The notes: generated by a model not told the origin, from the sequence alone. 64,000 nucleotides of DNA from Zonotrichia leucophrys gambelii (GCF_028769735.1 NC_088176.1:19901501-19965500), one strand, 5' to 3'; counted from the stretch's first letter, positions 15,201-31,100 are shown. Program-made: numbers and translations.

Positions 15201-18200
15201 TGCAAACCTGGATTAGGTCCTGACAGAGTCCATGGCTTTCATTGGCATCTGGGAGTGACTGAAAGGAGGGAGCACTTGCAAAGGCCATTCAATTATTGAA
15301 GATCTTGAAAACCATTATTCAATTTCTCTGTATATCAGAAGAGAAAGAGAAGGGCAAAAAAAACCCCACAAACCCAAAACTATTCACCAATTTCCTTAAA
15401 TTTCTAGGAAAACAGAGAGAAATTTCACACCTTCCTTAGTGACATGTATTGAGGGCAAGTAGCCAGATAAAGCATTACAGATTTAGGAGCCACGCACTGG
15501 CCCATTGACTTGTTTCAGTATTAGTTATGCTAATGTACAGAACCAGCTCTTTCTTTGCAAGAGAAAGATTCTGGGCATGTATCTGACTTTGGAATGTGGC
15601 TGTTTAGAGACAGAGTGTAGTGCTACTGTTCAAAGAAAAAAATTCAAACAAGCTCACTGTACTTGAAATGTATACAACTGTACAAGGTTACTGAAGAAAA
15701 CCCCAACAACAAACTGAAACAAAGATAAAGTGCCTCACCATTAGTGACCTGGTTAGGACTCTTCCTAAAAGGTATCTGGTGTTGCTACTTAATGACCAAG
15801 CCTAGCTTCAAGACTTTTTATGTGGGGATGAGCTACCGATCATTGCATTGGTCTGTTGCAAGTGGGAGGAAGCAGGAGCTGCCCAGGAGGGTGCCAAGCC
15901 ACAGGCTGCTCTCCATATCCAGGGGACAGAGCAGGAATGTAGGGAACACACGAAATCCTTCTTCCACTTGGTATGTCCAGACTGATGCTGAGCACTCCAC
16001 AAATGCTGTGCAAGGTTCATAGACAAGTTGGAACAAGACCAAAACTTCTCATGCAATCCACCTCCCTCAGCTACTTTGAGTTTGTGTCAAACAGAAGTTT
16101 GGACACAGCTAATGCTTTTTCCAATTGTAGACCATAAAATCCAGAGATCATTTGAGAGCAGAGTTATTTTATCTGGATCAAAAAGCAGCTCATGTCATGG
16201 TTCATAACATCCACAAAACCCTGACATAAATTTCACCAACAGCTTCCAAAATTCAAATGTCACTTTCTTGGTCTATCCCTGATAGAGACAAGGAAATTAA
16301 AGCCATCTAAACCATATGAAAAGTCTTGGCAAACCAGTTCTGTTACTTCATGAAAATGTCTGGACACAGTTGCAGAATGTATGTTTACCCAAAGCTACTA
16401 AGCCATGAAAAGGTGGGGCTGTCACTACCAGAAGTACATTTAGTGGGAGGTGTTATGCAGCATGGTGATAGCATCATTTAATATATTATGTTATATTATT
16501 ACTATTAATACTATTGTATCATTATTTAACATTTCTAGCAACATATCAGACTAGTCTAATAATTCATATTTCTGCTCTCTAGTCTGTTAAAGTTCATCAG
16601 TAAATCAGAAAATTATGATTAATTCTGAAAGTACTGCTGCTCTATTTCCTAAAAAGCAGATTTTTAAACCAAATTCCCTGCACATCACCATATTTATACA
16701 GTAGAGATAATTTCCATTATAAACATAAATAAGATGGAATTCTCCACTAACAAAATAGTTGTATGTTAAGACCTCTGATCATGAAACTCAAGACATGGTT
16801 TGAGCTGCAGGCCAGCAGGTGGAATTAAAACTGTAACCAAATGTGATTATAGCTTTGTTTTGCAAAAAGCATGATTCATAATAGCCTCCCTTTCTCAAAA
16901 ACTGTATACCAGGATAATTCAATGTCTGTGTTTTCCAAAAATGAGTGTTGGTGACTAAGGTCTTTTTCAACACTCACAGCTTTCCATAAAGTATTAAAAT
17001 GAGAGATGTTTATATAAAGCTGACACCCTGAATGTGCTAATCAAGTATCTTTGTGACATAAATGTCAAATAAATTAAATCTGGTGAGGTAGAAACATGTC
17101 CTGTAGCATTTTTTACATGACATTAGGAATGCAGTAGCATGGTAGTTCAGAACAGAGCTGTACTACGTAAGGAAAAGCAGCAAGGATAAGGAGGAGAGCA
17201 GCAACGAGAGTTAAAATTGTTTTAAGTGATTGCTGACTGCAGGTGCCCAATTTGAATTTTCTTGTGTCTGTACTTTTTCCCTCACAAGTGCTGAATGTCT
17301 GCAGTATGCAGCATTTTTGAAAACAGTTTTTAAGTTACGTGGAGCTCAATTTAAATATATCAGGGATGAGGATTCATTCAAAAGTTAGCTTTCTTTTCTT
17401 CCAACTCTAACACGAGTGGAGCCATTTTCAGCAATTTCTTTCATTTCTTTCATTTTTCTGACAAAGAAAAATTACTTAGTTGGAGCTCAATAATATTCTG
17501 GTTTCCCTGATGATGTAACTAAATAGCTTTAAAACAAATCAAGGATAAGTTCAGCACAGCTAACACGGAATGGGAAAATGAAGGTGATCTGTCACTGCCT
17601 TCTGAGTGACAACAGGAAAGACTTGCTCTGATTCAGCTCCTTCCTCTGTATAGTGCTGGTTGAAATTTATTCCACCTTCATAAAAATTGGGTGGACATGT
17701 TTTTTCTTCTCTCCACCCCTCCATGGCTAAAGCTTCTCACACAGTATTCTGTTGACAGATTCTTCTGTTTCAAGGCAGCTGCTAAAGCATACCTTAAGAA
17801 TTAATTTCTCTTAGCATCAAAAGCCCTGGCTGTTCGTGTCAGAGTGCAGTATTTCCTTGCCACAGCCTTCAGGTCACTTTACATAAAGCTGTAGCATAAG
17901 GAGAATACTGAAGTTTCCCCAGAGGTGGCATTTGATCACAAAGCAGAGCATATATCTTAGAGAACCATCTTTGGATTTATGGTAAATGCAGAAAAAAACC
18001 TAGAAAAAACAGTGCAAACCTATTTTCATCTAGTCATGTTTGAAATTAATGTTAAAGTTATATATCAAAGGCAAAGTCATCCAGTAGCACATTACCACAG
18101 CCCCTTATCTCCCAGATGCATAACTTGTTTTCACTCAGATAATTGCTACACAAAGACTGTAAGTCTGTCAAACATAACAGGAGTGGGACAGGGGGTTGTT

Positions 18201-19075
18201 ATACAATGTTTTTATATCCCAAATAACGCCTAAAGACTGGATTGTATACGTGAAAGACTAATTATTTTTAGCTGTTCTATCTTGCACATGACTTAAAGCA
18301 CAACCTTCCTTTACATGTAATTGCAACAAAGGACAAATCTATTTGCTTTCTGCTGATCCACACTTAGCACAGCATCCAACAAAAATCTTACTGTTCAACA
18401 GCTGGTTTTGTGCAAACTTGCATTTGTTACAAGTTTATGTGAATTTCCCAACCTGAATGAGAGCAGCAGGACTTGAATGAACTTTCACAATCTGTGTCAG
18501 AACCAGCACAGGAAGCAAACTTGTCTCCCAAGTCAGTGCATCTCTGGTGCGATGTTGATGCTGCAGCACCAGTTCTGCAGGGGAGGCTGCACAGTGGAGG
18601 CTCAAGTGCATCTAAGTGGATGGTACTGGTCTGGAATAATCTGGGTTTTCCTCTTAGTGAATGCTTCTTGCAGCTACTCAGGGGTCTACTACATGTCACA
18701 GCTTCTAGTGCTATGGCCAACACAGGCACCAGAGATCTCCTCTCCAACAGAAATGTTACAGCCCAGTGTCTTCCAGACAACACCAACCAAATCCTAGGGA
18801 CTCTAAATCTCTATCCCATTGAGTGCTGCACTATTTATAGATCCTCTAGGAATCAGTCCACATAGAAGCAACCTCAGCAGTAATTCAAGTCATAGTAGAG
18901 ATGCCATGAATTTTTCCACTACCGTTTATATAATTTTGCTAATAAATACATCCAATCTCAGCTTAAAATCATCTGAAGATTTAAAAGCAGTAAATCACTG
19001 CAGCATGAGACTGCTGGCATTGATGAAGAGGTGTCAGCCAAATCTCTTTTATGGGAATTCCAGAGACCAAATCTC
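6202..19075. other. Gene-poor AT-rich sequence
   Basis: I see no supportable gene. Open frames such as 13533-13919 on the minus strand (128 codons) and the opposing pair at 8584-8877 are compatible with chance. There are only short homopolymer and AT-rich runs (11540, 12691, 16480). Confidence 0.6.
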
Positions 19076-19157
19076 TTCCTATTGCAGAGTGTCCCAGGAG
19101 ACTGCAGAGAATGGCTTTTCCTATTGCAGAGTGTCCCAGGAGACTGCAGAGAATGGC
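19076..19157. repeat. 42-bp tandem duplication
   Basis: Two head-to-tail copies of a 42-bp unit (start TTCCTATTGCAGAGTGTCCC), identical over their shared length. The period is a multiple of three, so a chance open frame here shows an apparent 14-residue repeat, but I see no evidence that it is coding. Confidence 0.92.
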
Positions 19158-22100
19158 AAAGATGACCCTGGGTCTGCTCAACAATGGTAAGAGTTCAAAC
19201 CACAGGCAATTTGTCCTGTGTTGCCTTTAGCAACACTGATATGAAAATAATGATAGATACCCTGGTGATAATAACTCCTGGCGTCCTAGCTGGGCTGTTT
19301 TAATAGAGAAACAAGCCTTTCTCTTATGCCAGCACAGACACAGCTCAAAATAAAGGCTGCAGAAGCAATACCTACCTGCCTTTGAAATGGTTGTGCTGGG
19401 AGCTTGCCTGTACTGCTGGTGTGCGTACATGCAGCAACATTAGCCAAACGTTGCCTCACTCTGCTTCAGCTGCCTGGCTCTGGAAATGGGGCAGTGTTTG
19501 TGCAGCAATGCCATCTGCTCCCCTCCAGTCATGAAGGATGTTGAGGATAAGCTAGCAGGAGTGGTGATTCACTGCATTCCTCCCACCACCAACACTGACC
19601 TGTTGTCACTGACTTGCATCTTGGTTACAGGCAAGTCTCTCTGCTCCGTGCTCATTTCTCTTCCATAGCTCAGAGGAAGCAGAATGGGATGAAAACTACT
19701 GCCATAATGACCTTCAAGATGGACTTGGCCTGGCACAGCATCTCTCAAATGAAGCCACCAGAAACATTTTACAAGGCCAGTACAGTTTCAAGTAAATGCT
19801 AATGTTGTCAGGACTCCACACACTGTGCACATTGCGCCCCATGTGCTGTCACTAGCATGGATTGATCTACATTACTAGTGTTTTATAAAAGCTTACAGGA
19901 ATCAAATACCAGAAAATGTGTGAGCATCATATTACAGTTCACTACCACAACAATTTTGTGGCTTGCACTGAGGTTTTACTACTGCTTTCCAAGCAAAGTC
20001 TACAGAAACATGAAAGAATTTTTTATGCTTAAGTAAATGCTGTTTAAGGAACAAGACAACCTCCAGCAGGAAAAGGAAACTCCTGAAGTATTGGATGGGA
20101 GAGATGCCACAGTATTTCATTAAAAGAAACAGAAATTGATCATTGTTTCTATCTATGTGATGTGTATTCAAACACTTACTAAATTGTTCAAAACACACAC
20201 TAAAATCACAACACTTAGCACAATACATTTCAGTTGCTCTGACCAGTCTTCTATAATCCCTGGACTTGTTAAAGCTTTTTCCAAGATGCATAAATATCCT
20301 ATCATTATTACATTTCCAATTTGCACCCAAAGAGCAAGGATGCAGATGTACTGCTAGAGGCTCCTCACTTCTAACAAGTCAAATTGACCTCTTGAAGAAA
20401 AAGCAACTGGTCCTGCATTTAATTTCTGTCACTAGTCTATCTAATTCTTTGTGAGACAGACCCAGTCAATATTATTTGTTTTTAATAAAGAAGAGATCAC
20501 AGAGATTGATGGAAGGAAAGACTAAGGTGAAACATCTAAGTGGAGCATTGTGGATAGGTACTTGTGCCACTGTTGGAAATAAGACAGGATCCAGAGAAGG
20601 CAAAAGCAATACTTTAGGTTATGTAATTATGACTGTTTACATTTAGATGACCTTCAGGAAGAGGTTACAGATTCACACAATACTCAGGAGGGCAATTCCT
20701 CACTGGAGGATAGTAGAGCATTACTGACACAGGTGGTACTATTTACAAGACAGAAGTCTCACAGCTAGGGGTTAACTTGAGAGAACTACAAGTCATATAC
20801 AGCGCCTAACAGAACACACAAGAATATGTACTGAGATCCATGAGAGGGGAACATCAGAAAAGGTATCCTAACATCACTTCTCAGAAAGCATCTGTTCTGT
20901 ATCTGTCCTTATCTGTGAAACACTGAATTCTGCAGCCTTTAAAGCTGCCCTATGTGTGGCACTCTGCACAAAGCAGGCTCAAAACCTAGTGAATCCACTC
21001 AGCAAGGTATCTCTCCTCTGAGAGAGAATCCTTTTGTAGCATAAGGCAATTGAAGCTGTTCCTTCCTCAGCTCCTGCTATAGGAAATGCAGCTGGAAGAG
21101 TTAGCAAGGCCTGGACAGCAACAACTCCTCTGGGTCCCAGCTTCTGGAGTCAGCCACTCTTTAGAAAAAGGTATGAACAGACAAATTTTGCAGGGACAAG
21201 TTTAGCACAGTTTGCCACAAAAATCTGAGAAATTGGCGTGTTCACTGCACCCATAACCTTGTTTCCAACACTATTTCCATCCACATTCAGAACTTAATTA
21301 CACTTGAAAAAACAAGCCTTGTATGATTCAAGTCTTCCAGGAAGCTGGTGTTTCCAATTAATCTGAACCTTACTAATCTGCTCACTGTTCCAGGGGCTGG
21401 CTCAGAGCTCTTTGCTCAACTACCACTTGAGATGCATATGCTGAGATCTTCTGCAGAAGGGAAACAGAACATGACTTAAATTCATGGTTTTCTTCTAAAA
21501 TACGAGAATTCATTTCAAGCCCTGTAGATAAGCATTTGTAGCACCCTGTATGAAGAGGAAGCTGTGTTCTCTTAGGCTAGATGACACAATAAACAAAAAG
21601 GCTTGCCCTATTACTATTAATTAGTAAAAGGGATAGGAGATTTTGGTAATGCTTTTAAAGATGCATTTAAGCAATAGGGAACACACTACCGTCTTCTGTA
21701 CTCTTTGTCTCATGCCCATCACTTAAATATGAACACTCAACACCTCCCCTGAATCAAGTCTGGTGCGAGGCTTTGCTCAGTTTGAGTTTTCTTAGTAGCC
21801 TTGACTTGGATACAACTGTCTTGGAAGTACTGGAGTAGTCAGACACCAGTTCAAGAAGGGCCTCGTGTCTCATTAAAGTCAACAGACCCAAGCACAGGGC
21901 CTGCTGCAGCTTTGCTTATCAGCATTCTATCAAGCAACTACACAAGTAATGCATTTAGGCACATCAGAACTCTTACTGCATCAGTCTAGCCATGCTTCTG
22001 GAACACTCAGATGAAGTCTAGCAAAATTATTCTCAGACAGCTAAATTAGATTATTTGGAACTCCAAGAGCCTGCAAATTAGGATTGCTGGTTTCCATCCA

Positions 22101-25100
22101 TCTATCTTAGACAAGTCTCTTAAGCAATAATTTTCCCTCTACTTTCTCCTCACACATTGGCTGCAATGCAGAAGAGGCCCAGTGGGGGACTCTTTTAAGA
22201 GCACAAGAAAAACAGGACAAGATACACAAGACAAGAAAACTCAGAAATTTGACTTTTTAAACAATGTTTTCAGCTAGGAAAACATCATCCTTTATTGTAT
22301 TAGCCATTCTGACTTAATCAGCCTTTCCATGGTGGCTGTGGAAGTTGTGTTCCAGGAGATTTAAGATAACACACAGGGAAAATAGAACAAATTCACTTGT
22401 AAAGGAACTCCACTTGTGTGTGAGATTATTCTAGGTGTGAATTAGCCTAAGGAGTTTATTCCCAAGTAATTTTCAAACTCCTGTGCCAACTAACACTTTG
22501 CCAAAAGCAGAAAACTCACTGCCAAATCTTCCCTTAAAGTTCAGCACAGTGCTGCATCTTGAAAACCCATTCTGGGAGAAGGACTGGACTTGGAGGTGAT
22601 AAACAGGATAGGGGAGTTCAATGCTATGTGGCCGCTCCTCAGAGTTCCTTCCAAAAATAAACTACTACACCCTTTAAAACAAAATGTTGACCATGCAAGA
22701 CATTAAAGCCCTCAGCTCAAGCACTCTTTGTACGCAGCAGGAGGAGATGTTATCAGAAGCGGCCCAGCCAACAGAAACAACTGCTAAAGCAAAATCCTTT
22801 TGTGACTGGTCTATTGTTTCTGAACACCCAGCAAGAAGCAAAGGGTGTCCCTCACTGCAATGGAACAAACCTGTGTTACAGCAAGAAGCTTTGCAAATAT
22901 CATTAGCTACTATTCAAAACAGCAAGACAGTAGAAAAACAATGTGAGGGCTTACATATGCTTTATCACTTCTTTGCACTCCCCATGCACAATTGTCCCAA
23001 ACAATAAAAGGGCAGGAGGTTGCTCTCTAATGAATGGAAAGGATATTGCAAGACAGGACCTCCTGAAGCCAGGCTCAGAGTTAAGTGCAAGCTGCTGCAA
23101 AATGCACAGCAGTAACCTGCAGTCAGACTGAAGCTTCACTGCTGCACAAGGCAGCAAGGACATGCAGGGACATTTATCATGCCTTGCACACACAATCTGA
23201 GTTTGGAGTTGGAGCAGCACTGCCTCTCTCTGCATCTGAGCACAGACTCACTCTGCCCGATGCAGGTGCATTAATACAGTGTCAAAGGCCATCTGTGCCA
23301 TTTGGACATTACTTTTTCCTCACTGGGAAGTGTCAGATTTGGTGACTGGTCTTTGGCACATCATCCACAGAACAACCCTCATTGAAAGCACATGAAAAAG
23401 TCCCACAGAGGACAAACAAGAATTATGTTGTTATAGCTGATACAGCCTGAGCAACATATAAAACAGGAGAAGTAGCTGGTAGGAGAATGTAAGAAGATAC
23501 GAGATAGAGCAGTCCCACCCAAAGATGTGCTGCCAATATTTTAAAATAACAGCTCCCAGAAGCATTTCCCTGTCATGTGATGGATCCCACACAGGAGGAG
23601 TGGCTGTGCTGCAAAGAGAAGTGCTGGGTGGGTCGAGGAATCTGTTTGCTCTTCTCTTGTTTTCCCCATTTAAACAATGTTTTTATAAACACAACCAAGG
23701 AGGGAGGTGGCTCCACTTGGCAGACAGGCTCCTCCTGAGTAAATTTGCTGAAAGTAATTATTCTCTGTGTCCTGAAAGCTGTACTGAGCATACTCAATAG
23801 CTGTGCATAGAGCTCAGCAGGTACAACCCAAAACATTGCTGGAGGTTTTATGCAGGGAATTAGATTAATCCTTCCCCCAGTATTCCTCTTTCATCCTTCT
23901 AAAAGTAACTGCTCTTTCAGTATAAGATGCTTTCTAAAAGTAACTTTTTAACTTTTGCTTGAACTTGATTGTATGAACCTCACACAGGGTTGTATGACTA
24001 ATAACCAGAAAATGTAATTTGGCATGAAAAATCACTTTCCTCTTTGACAAGGGCTGGTTCCTGAAATTCCAGTGACCATCCTCCCAACACAGTTGTCCCA
24101 AACCCTACAGACTGACATAGATATACTGAGTTTTATAAATATGCTTTAGATTCTTTCCCTATAATTCCTCCTTTTTTCAGGGATTCACTTGTTTTCTGAC
24201 CACTTTTCAGATTCTCAGAATCAGAAGAGATGTAAAAAGTACTGCAGTGCAGCAAAGCTCACTCCTGCTCTCACTAGGAGATGCAGTGTAGGAGGAACTT
24301 GCTCTTGAATCACCAGTTTCAGTCCTCTTCCCCCACACATATAGATGATGCTTAATTATAACTGACACGTATTTCTGCTGCAGGGATTGCTTTATGTATT
24401 TCAGTCACCTAATGCTAAAAAAGCCCAATCTTATTTTAGTCCCAGCCTAGGTTCTCAAAAATTAGAGCTAGCCAGCTCATTTTATGCTCAGTCAGAGGGA
24501 GACCTTATACACATCTGTCTTTTAACAATCAATAGCCAGGTGTTGAATTGTTCTCTGGGGAAGAGTCCCAGGAAGGCTGAGAGACTGAGGCATTACAAAG
24601 CTGCTTACTTCAAGGCCATTCATGATTTATGCACTATATGATTAGCCAGAATCAGCTTCTAGGGTTAAGCTTGCAGATACTAGTTTGCAATAGACAGAAA
24701 TAGTAAGTGACCTAATCAAGTATTTTGCTATTTAATACATAGCCTAATTAAGATATTATAATATTCAGGAAGTAACATAAGGTCCATGCCCTGTAAGAGA
24801 TTTCTCGTAATATGAGAAAATCACATTTGTGTAGGTTTAGAGTAATTATTGAGAGGAAACTGGCATTAGAAAAATAAATAAATAAGAACCAGAAACATGC
24901 AGGAATGTTGGCAAAGAAATACAGAGGCCCATCAGCAAATCAAAGCAGCACTGTGATCTAGGCTGAAAATAGTTCCACAAGAAAATTTAGCATCTTCAGT
25001 ACATTAATAAATTCACGTGCACGGCATGTAGAGAATGGCACACACAGCTAAAGATGCTGAAAGTAAGGGTAAGGGAAACAGTCTGTGTTAACATCAGATA

Positions 25101-28100
25101 TTTAAAAGAGCCAGGCTCTTCACTCAAGGGTGAAACAAAGGTAATCTTGCTTCAGAGAAGACAATACAAAAGTGGCTTTGTGCTCTGTTCAGGACAGAAT
25201 TCATGGTGGTCAAAACAGTGACAACAGGCTGCACTTGTCAAAAAGGTCTGAATGAGGGTAAGAGTCAGAAGCCACTGCTTGAGAATGCTAGAAGTCAGTT
25301 CAACATCTTTATCAGAGGGTTCAGCCTGCTCCCACTAGACCCAGAAACAGGAAACCTACTACGATAACAGACTGCATCCTCTCTGTAATGCATGTCTAAA
25401 TGCAAGTACAGCACAGGCACTGAGTTTGCCTTGCCTAGACAGCTTCACCCCATGCAAGGGCTTACATCAGGCCACAGCATTCCTCAGTTTAGGACTGTAC
25501 TCCCTCTGATCTGTGTTTTGGTTACAAACCACTATTGACAGTTGGCAGCCAAGACTCCCAGAGAGCACTAAAGTCACACAAAAACATTGACCAGTGCCCT
25601 GAAGTTATACAGCATTCCTCTACCCCCAACTGCAGCACATCCCTACCTGCAGGTGGTCCCAGGCCAGATAGCTAGGGATAAACAACACAGCTGAATGGGA
25701 AGACTAATGCACAGTTTTCCATGGCTAATATCAACTTAGGTAAATAAATTACCAGAGCCAAGTCACAACATGGCTTTGGTATACCATAATCCAATATTTA
25801 ATCTTTCAAGGATTCATCTTCCTCCACTCCCTTAATGCTGATTTCCAGGGGTCAGTGTTCCATGACTGGAACACAAGAACATGCACTTCCTGTAAGGGGG
25901 TGGAAGACAATCATAAACTCATGGAAAACTTTAGAGTGAAAGCCAGACTTGATATAAGGATGTCAAACTACATGAAGCTCACTGTATTCCAGGCACATTT
26001 TGCAGCTATTCACTTATCCACAGCATTAACAGTTTACCTATCATTTCTAGTTTAAATTTGCCAACCTCCATTTACCACAACTATCTCCCTGTGCTTTAAT
26101 CTGAGCCACCTAGGTTGCTTTTTCTTTGTGAGATATTTCACTATGCTAACTTTAGCTAAAACCATGAACCCCAAGCATATTTCATTATGCAAATTGCATC
26201 AGATTTCAGAGCCTTATTGAGAAAGCCATGTTCAGTTCGTTGTATTTGTAATAGCAATTGCTAGGAAACCCAGCAGATAGCTGAAAAGCAACTGTGGGTT
26301 TTTTGTTATCAGGGGTAAATTCAGCTGCATGAATAAGATAGAAACCAAGTTCTGGCTTATTTCAGAGACTGCACCTTCATAATTCCCCCTGAAGGATATT
26401 GAATGGCTACAAACAGGACAAATTCAGTTGTGATAAAAGCATTAGATTAGAAAATATTACTGACTCCATAACTCCATGCACAGTGTAGTGTTATGGTTGT
26501 GGAGTGGTTTTTTTTAATACAGTGACCTTGTCTACTCATCATTTACCCGTCAAACTTTCTACTTAAGCTTTCAAATTATCAGTTATATCTTCATCATACC
26601 AGTGAGACTCTTCCATTTGGTTCATATTTTTCTTTAAGTTAAAGTAATCAGCATGGTCAGCTTTGAAGCCTTACCCAAAGTGCAGTTTAACACAGTTACA
26701 CATGACTTGCCAGGTCTTAACAACTCAGTGAAGGTGAAATATTTAAGTCAGTTTTCTTCCTGAGAGGTAGATTTTGAGTACATAGTGATTATCATGGCTT
26801 ACTAGACAAAAAGGAACCTGATCTTAAGTTGTTTTATATTTGGGATTTTATTCTTGAACTGTTTTTAAATGTTTCAAATGCTCAGAAACACATATAACAG
26901 ACAATGGACTGACTTACTGTTTGAAACATTACAAAAGGCAAGAAAAGTTTTCATTGATTGCACTGTGTGATTTCTGCAAGACAGCAGTGAAACATTCTGT
27001 AGGGTTGACTTAATAACTTTTGTAAATAAAAGGCAAAATCAAAAATGGCCATAATTTTTACCTTTCTTACAGATCCTGATGTAGTGACTAGTGATGCTGA
27101 GCCAGTCTGAGGGGCATATTGTAGATACTCAGGCCAATCTCGGTGTTATCAGTATCTCAGCATTACCCCACATTAGATATTAAGGCAGGCATATTTTTAA
27201 ATGGAGTCACGTATTTTTAAAATAAGCATTTTAAGTGTTCCCTGAATCTGGTAGGCCTCAAGCAAGTATTCCCTATAGAGAATACTCTGATAGTTATTTT
27301 GTGCATTGATGTAACTAGGCAACATATGTATCATCCTACACACTAGGCCATACTTGTCCAAGATCATGCAAAGAAGGATGACATGGCAAAATCATAGGCA
27401 GAGCTGGATCAATACACTTTGAAGATGCTGGAGCAATGCAACAACATGACTGTAAAAGTACTCTGTGACTGCCAGTATTTGTGTCTTATGTAGCACTTTT
27501 TAGTCTCCCATCTCAATTCTTCTGTTGAACTTACACCTACTTGTGCAAGAATGATAAATTTTTTTCACAAGGTGCCTCTTGTGAAAGTTTTTTTTCCTCT
27601 GCAGTTGAGCTCATGACTGTTTTTAGGCTTCCTATTCATAGCTGCAAAAAGTTGCTAACAAATGACATTCAGGGAATCTCAATGAAGCAGGTAAGAAAGA
27701 TTTTTCTTAGAACTTCTATATCACTCTTGGGCACAGATATTTTATGACCAACAGACATCTCTGCTCCTTAGTATTCACCTTTAGGGAGAAGAAGGTCAAT
27801 TTTTAAATTTGAGAAGCAACATCCTAAGACAAAGTAGCAGCAAATCTATAATGTTACTGTTACGAGGTGATTTATATTACAAACATGGACAGGACCAAAA
27901 GAGTTTATAATAACTTGTATTAAGCATCAAGGATGCAGTGTTTACAGCAGATCTGCACCCCTTTATATCTGAAACACGTCTCAACCTGCCTATGGCTCAT
28001 TTGTGTTTAGCTGCAGCATTTGAAACATTGTAATACTGAAGTCTTAGAATTAGACCCTATATTCATAATTTTATAAATGATCCTGTTAAATTCAGAGAAT

Positions 28101-31100
28101 CCTTCCTGAAAGCAAGGCCAACCATGTAGAGTAAAAATCAATCTGCAAAAGTTGTTTAAATACAGATTTTCAACTGTGTTCTTCTACGAAATCATGTTTT
28201 AAAAAATTTAGTAAAATAATTATATAATTGCTTGTGAAAACAGAAATATTCAACAGATATTTCCTCTTTTTTTTTTTTTTGGGTAGAAAAATACTTGACC
28301 AGACTTTCAGAATTCTGCTCTGTAGTCATTTGTTTGAACTCCTAAAACATGAGTAAATTGACAGGCTTATGCCAGTTGTCTCAAGGCTGTTTTTCACAAA
28401 TCACCCACCATCCATGTTCACTGCTCTATACTCCATGGTATCAATTTGTGCCTCACTGCATGACTCAAATCACAGTCACCACACAAAATCATGCACAAGT
28501 ACTGTGCAAGCACTTCTTGCCAAGATTTTAGTCTTCTCTTTCTAGGAACGTTCACATAAGCAAAAGTTTGCCTGGACAAATACTAACAGAAAATGGTAGG
28601 ACTCAAGGGTTGTGAGGTGGGTTGGTTGGCTGGTGGGGAGGATTTGCAGTTGTTTGTCAGCCTGTATTCGTGTGGAATAGAAGGTTGGAGCATTTCCCTA
28701 TTTCTCCCAAATATACGTTTATGTCCTACACCAACATGGGTATTATCAGATGCCCAAGTGCAAGCTCCAAGTCAGACTGGATGTGTCAAAGCTTAAACTA
28801 GAAATGAGCGCAGGTCTTTTGTCTCACCTAAGTGATAACTAACACCAGCTGAGGATCAGGCCCTTTACATGCCGTCAAAAGAGGAGGGCTGTAGAAATCC
28901 AGACAACCAGGTTTTGTGTACATTTCCTGCCATTCTTTGGCTCTAGTTTTCCATTGGCCTGTTTCATAATTTTATGAAATGTCACTCCAATTATGTTTGG
29001 TTTTGCAGTTACATAATTCTCCACACTCTTCCCCCCTGCCCTGATTACACTACTGCTGATGATTCAACTATTTATAGACTTTATAAACTCTAGAAACAAT
29101 TCTCTAGTTTTCAGGTACTAATGAATTACATTCACTTCAATTTCATGGTAACCAGCTGGCTGTCAACTGAACAGCTTGACACAAACAAACAGACAAACCC
29201 CACTTGCAGACAAATAAAGGCATTTGAGTCCTCTGCTGTCACAATAATAGTAACTAGTGCAGACTCACTAACTCCAGAAGCAGAAGTGCTCACTGTTATT
29301 GCTATGCAGATTATCACATCCATGAAAAGAGCAAAATGCAATGACCCACCCTGCAAACTGCATGTCTTCTGCAAGGCACCATGAAGAATCAAAGACTCAA
29401 CAGCATCAACTCTTTATATAACCCAGCCCATTTTTTTCTTCTGGATTCATGTTCTAGATGAACCTGTGGCCTCAAAAAAGACTGATATCTCTGTCCACAA
29501 TATCTGTTAACTACAGTTCCAATGACACTTAAAACTGTTATTTTACTCTTTTGTACAGACTATGCTATAACTGCATTAATTTGAGGAGTCTTTAGGATTT
29601 CAGCCCCTTTATATGCACAAATAAACTTTCAAATTCTCTGACCTAGCAAACTTGCATAATTAATCCATGAACTTCAGAGAAACAGGAAATCAGGCACATT
29701 GGATCAAGATTAAAATTCCACATGATATTCAGAAGGGCTGCAAAGCTAAGTTCTAGATTGAAGAGAAGTGGCAACTACTTTATGCCAAATTCATCACTGA
29801 ATCAAACAGATGTGATTTCCAAAGTTATGCCAAGTTGCAGCCACTTCTTATGAGAACATAATCTTTTCCATTCCCATTACTCCTACCTCCCCCTGCCCCC
29901 AATCCCTTCTTTATTTTGGAATAAAGCCCAAGACTGAGTGCACCAGTTATGTTTTTATAATACTCCACTCTCAGTTTTCACTAAGAGGTAAGAAAGCCAA
30001 CATGCACACTGCAGGGCCCTTATAAATAGCTAACATCTAAACAACGCTCCTACAAGAAGAGCAGACTGAAAATGGCAGCAAGATGCTAGATGTTACAGAA
30101 TGCAAAAGTGTTGAAAATGGAGTAATCAGAGTTTGCCTAAAGAATCAGAGTGCACAAGACAGTACTGTTCCAAATATGATTCTGCACTGATCAAAAGCAA
30201 TGAGTATATGTGTAACATTTTGCTCAAGCAGAAAGCACTGAGAACTTGTAAATAAATGCTAAATAGCAGGCTAAAAGTTACAGAGGGATTCAGTCAGCAA
30301 TTACTACACAGAGGCTTCAATAATTCATGGAAGCCTCATCCAGATATCTAGGTATCCAAAGACTTAAAGTGTAAGCAAACCAATAGGTCAACAATGTAGG
30401 CTTTTCTATTAATCTAATAGGGGCTTTAAAAGCTATCTGCTTAGACAGGCCTGGCTGTCTTGCCATGTTTTAAAGATTTTTGTGGTCTCTTGTCATGCCA
30501 AGTCTCAGCATTCTCCAGGACAGAAGTGCTGAATAGAACATTGAACAAGTTTAGGGCTGTCCATTGCTTGATTTTTAGCACACTTAAAAGCCTGGATTCA
30601 AACTCTTGCCTTTTATCCCTTCACTTTCACATGAACGAGGACTTGACATTCCCTCTTGCAGTAAGTCATTTCAAAGGTCTCCATTTCCAGTGATTTTAGC
30701 ACAAGTATTGGACTAACAGCTCTCAATACAAAAGAGCAGGCAACAGAGAGCACATAACAGAGGAGAATGGTATAGCAGCCTTTCATTCACCTAACCATGA
30801 TGCAGCTGATGGTTATAAATGTAGACTTGATATAAATGCTGACTCTAACTTCACCAATATGTTTCTCTGTAGACTGTAATGGTAGTCTCTCTCAAAAGCT
30901 ATAGATATCTGCTTTGCAGATGCACTGAGCTGAACAAACCCAAGGGTTAGAGCAGTGAGAAGACACTAAGATTTAAAACACTGTTCTAGAAATGGAAGGT
31001 TCACCTGCTGTCCATTATCCCTAGACTCAGCTACATGTTATTGCATAGAAGGTAATTCTAGATCCAATCTAGGAGCTAGGTTGTGGAAGCTGGTGAATCC

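Noticed and set aside
19200..19440. Possible LTR-like stretch with AATAAAGG
   Set aside because: No clear termini or flanking duplication; one hexamer is expected by chance in AT-rich DNA.
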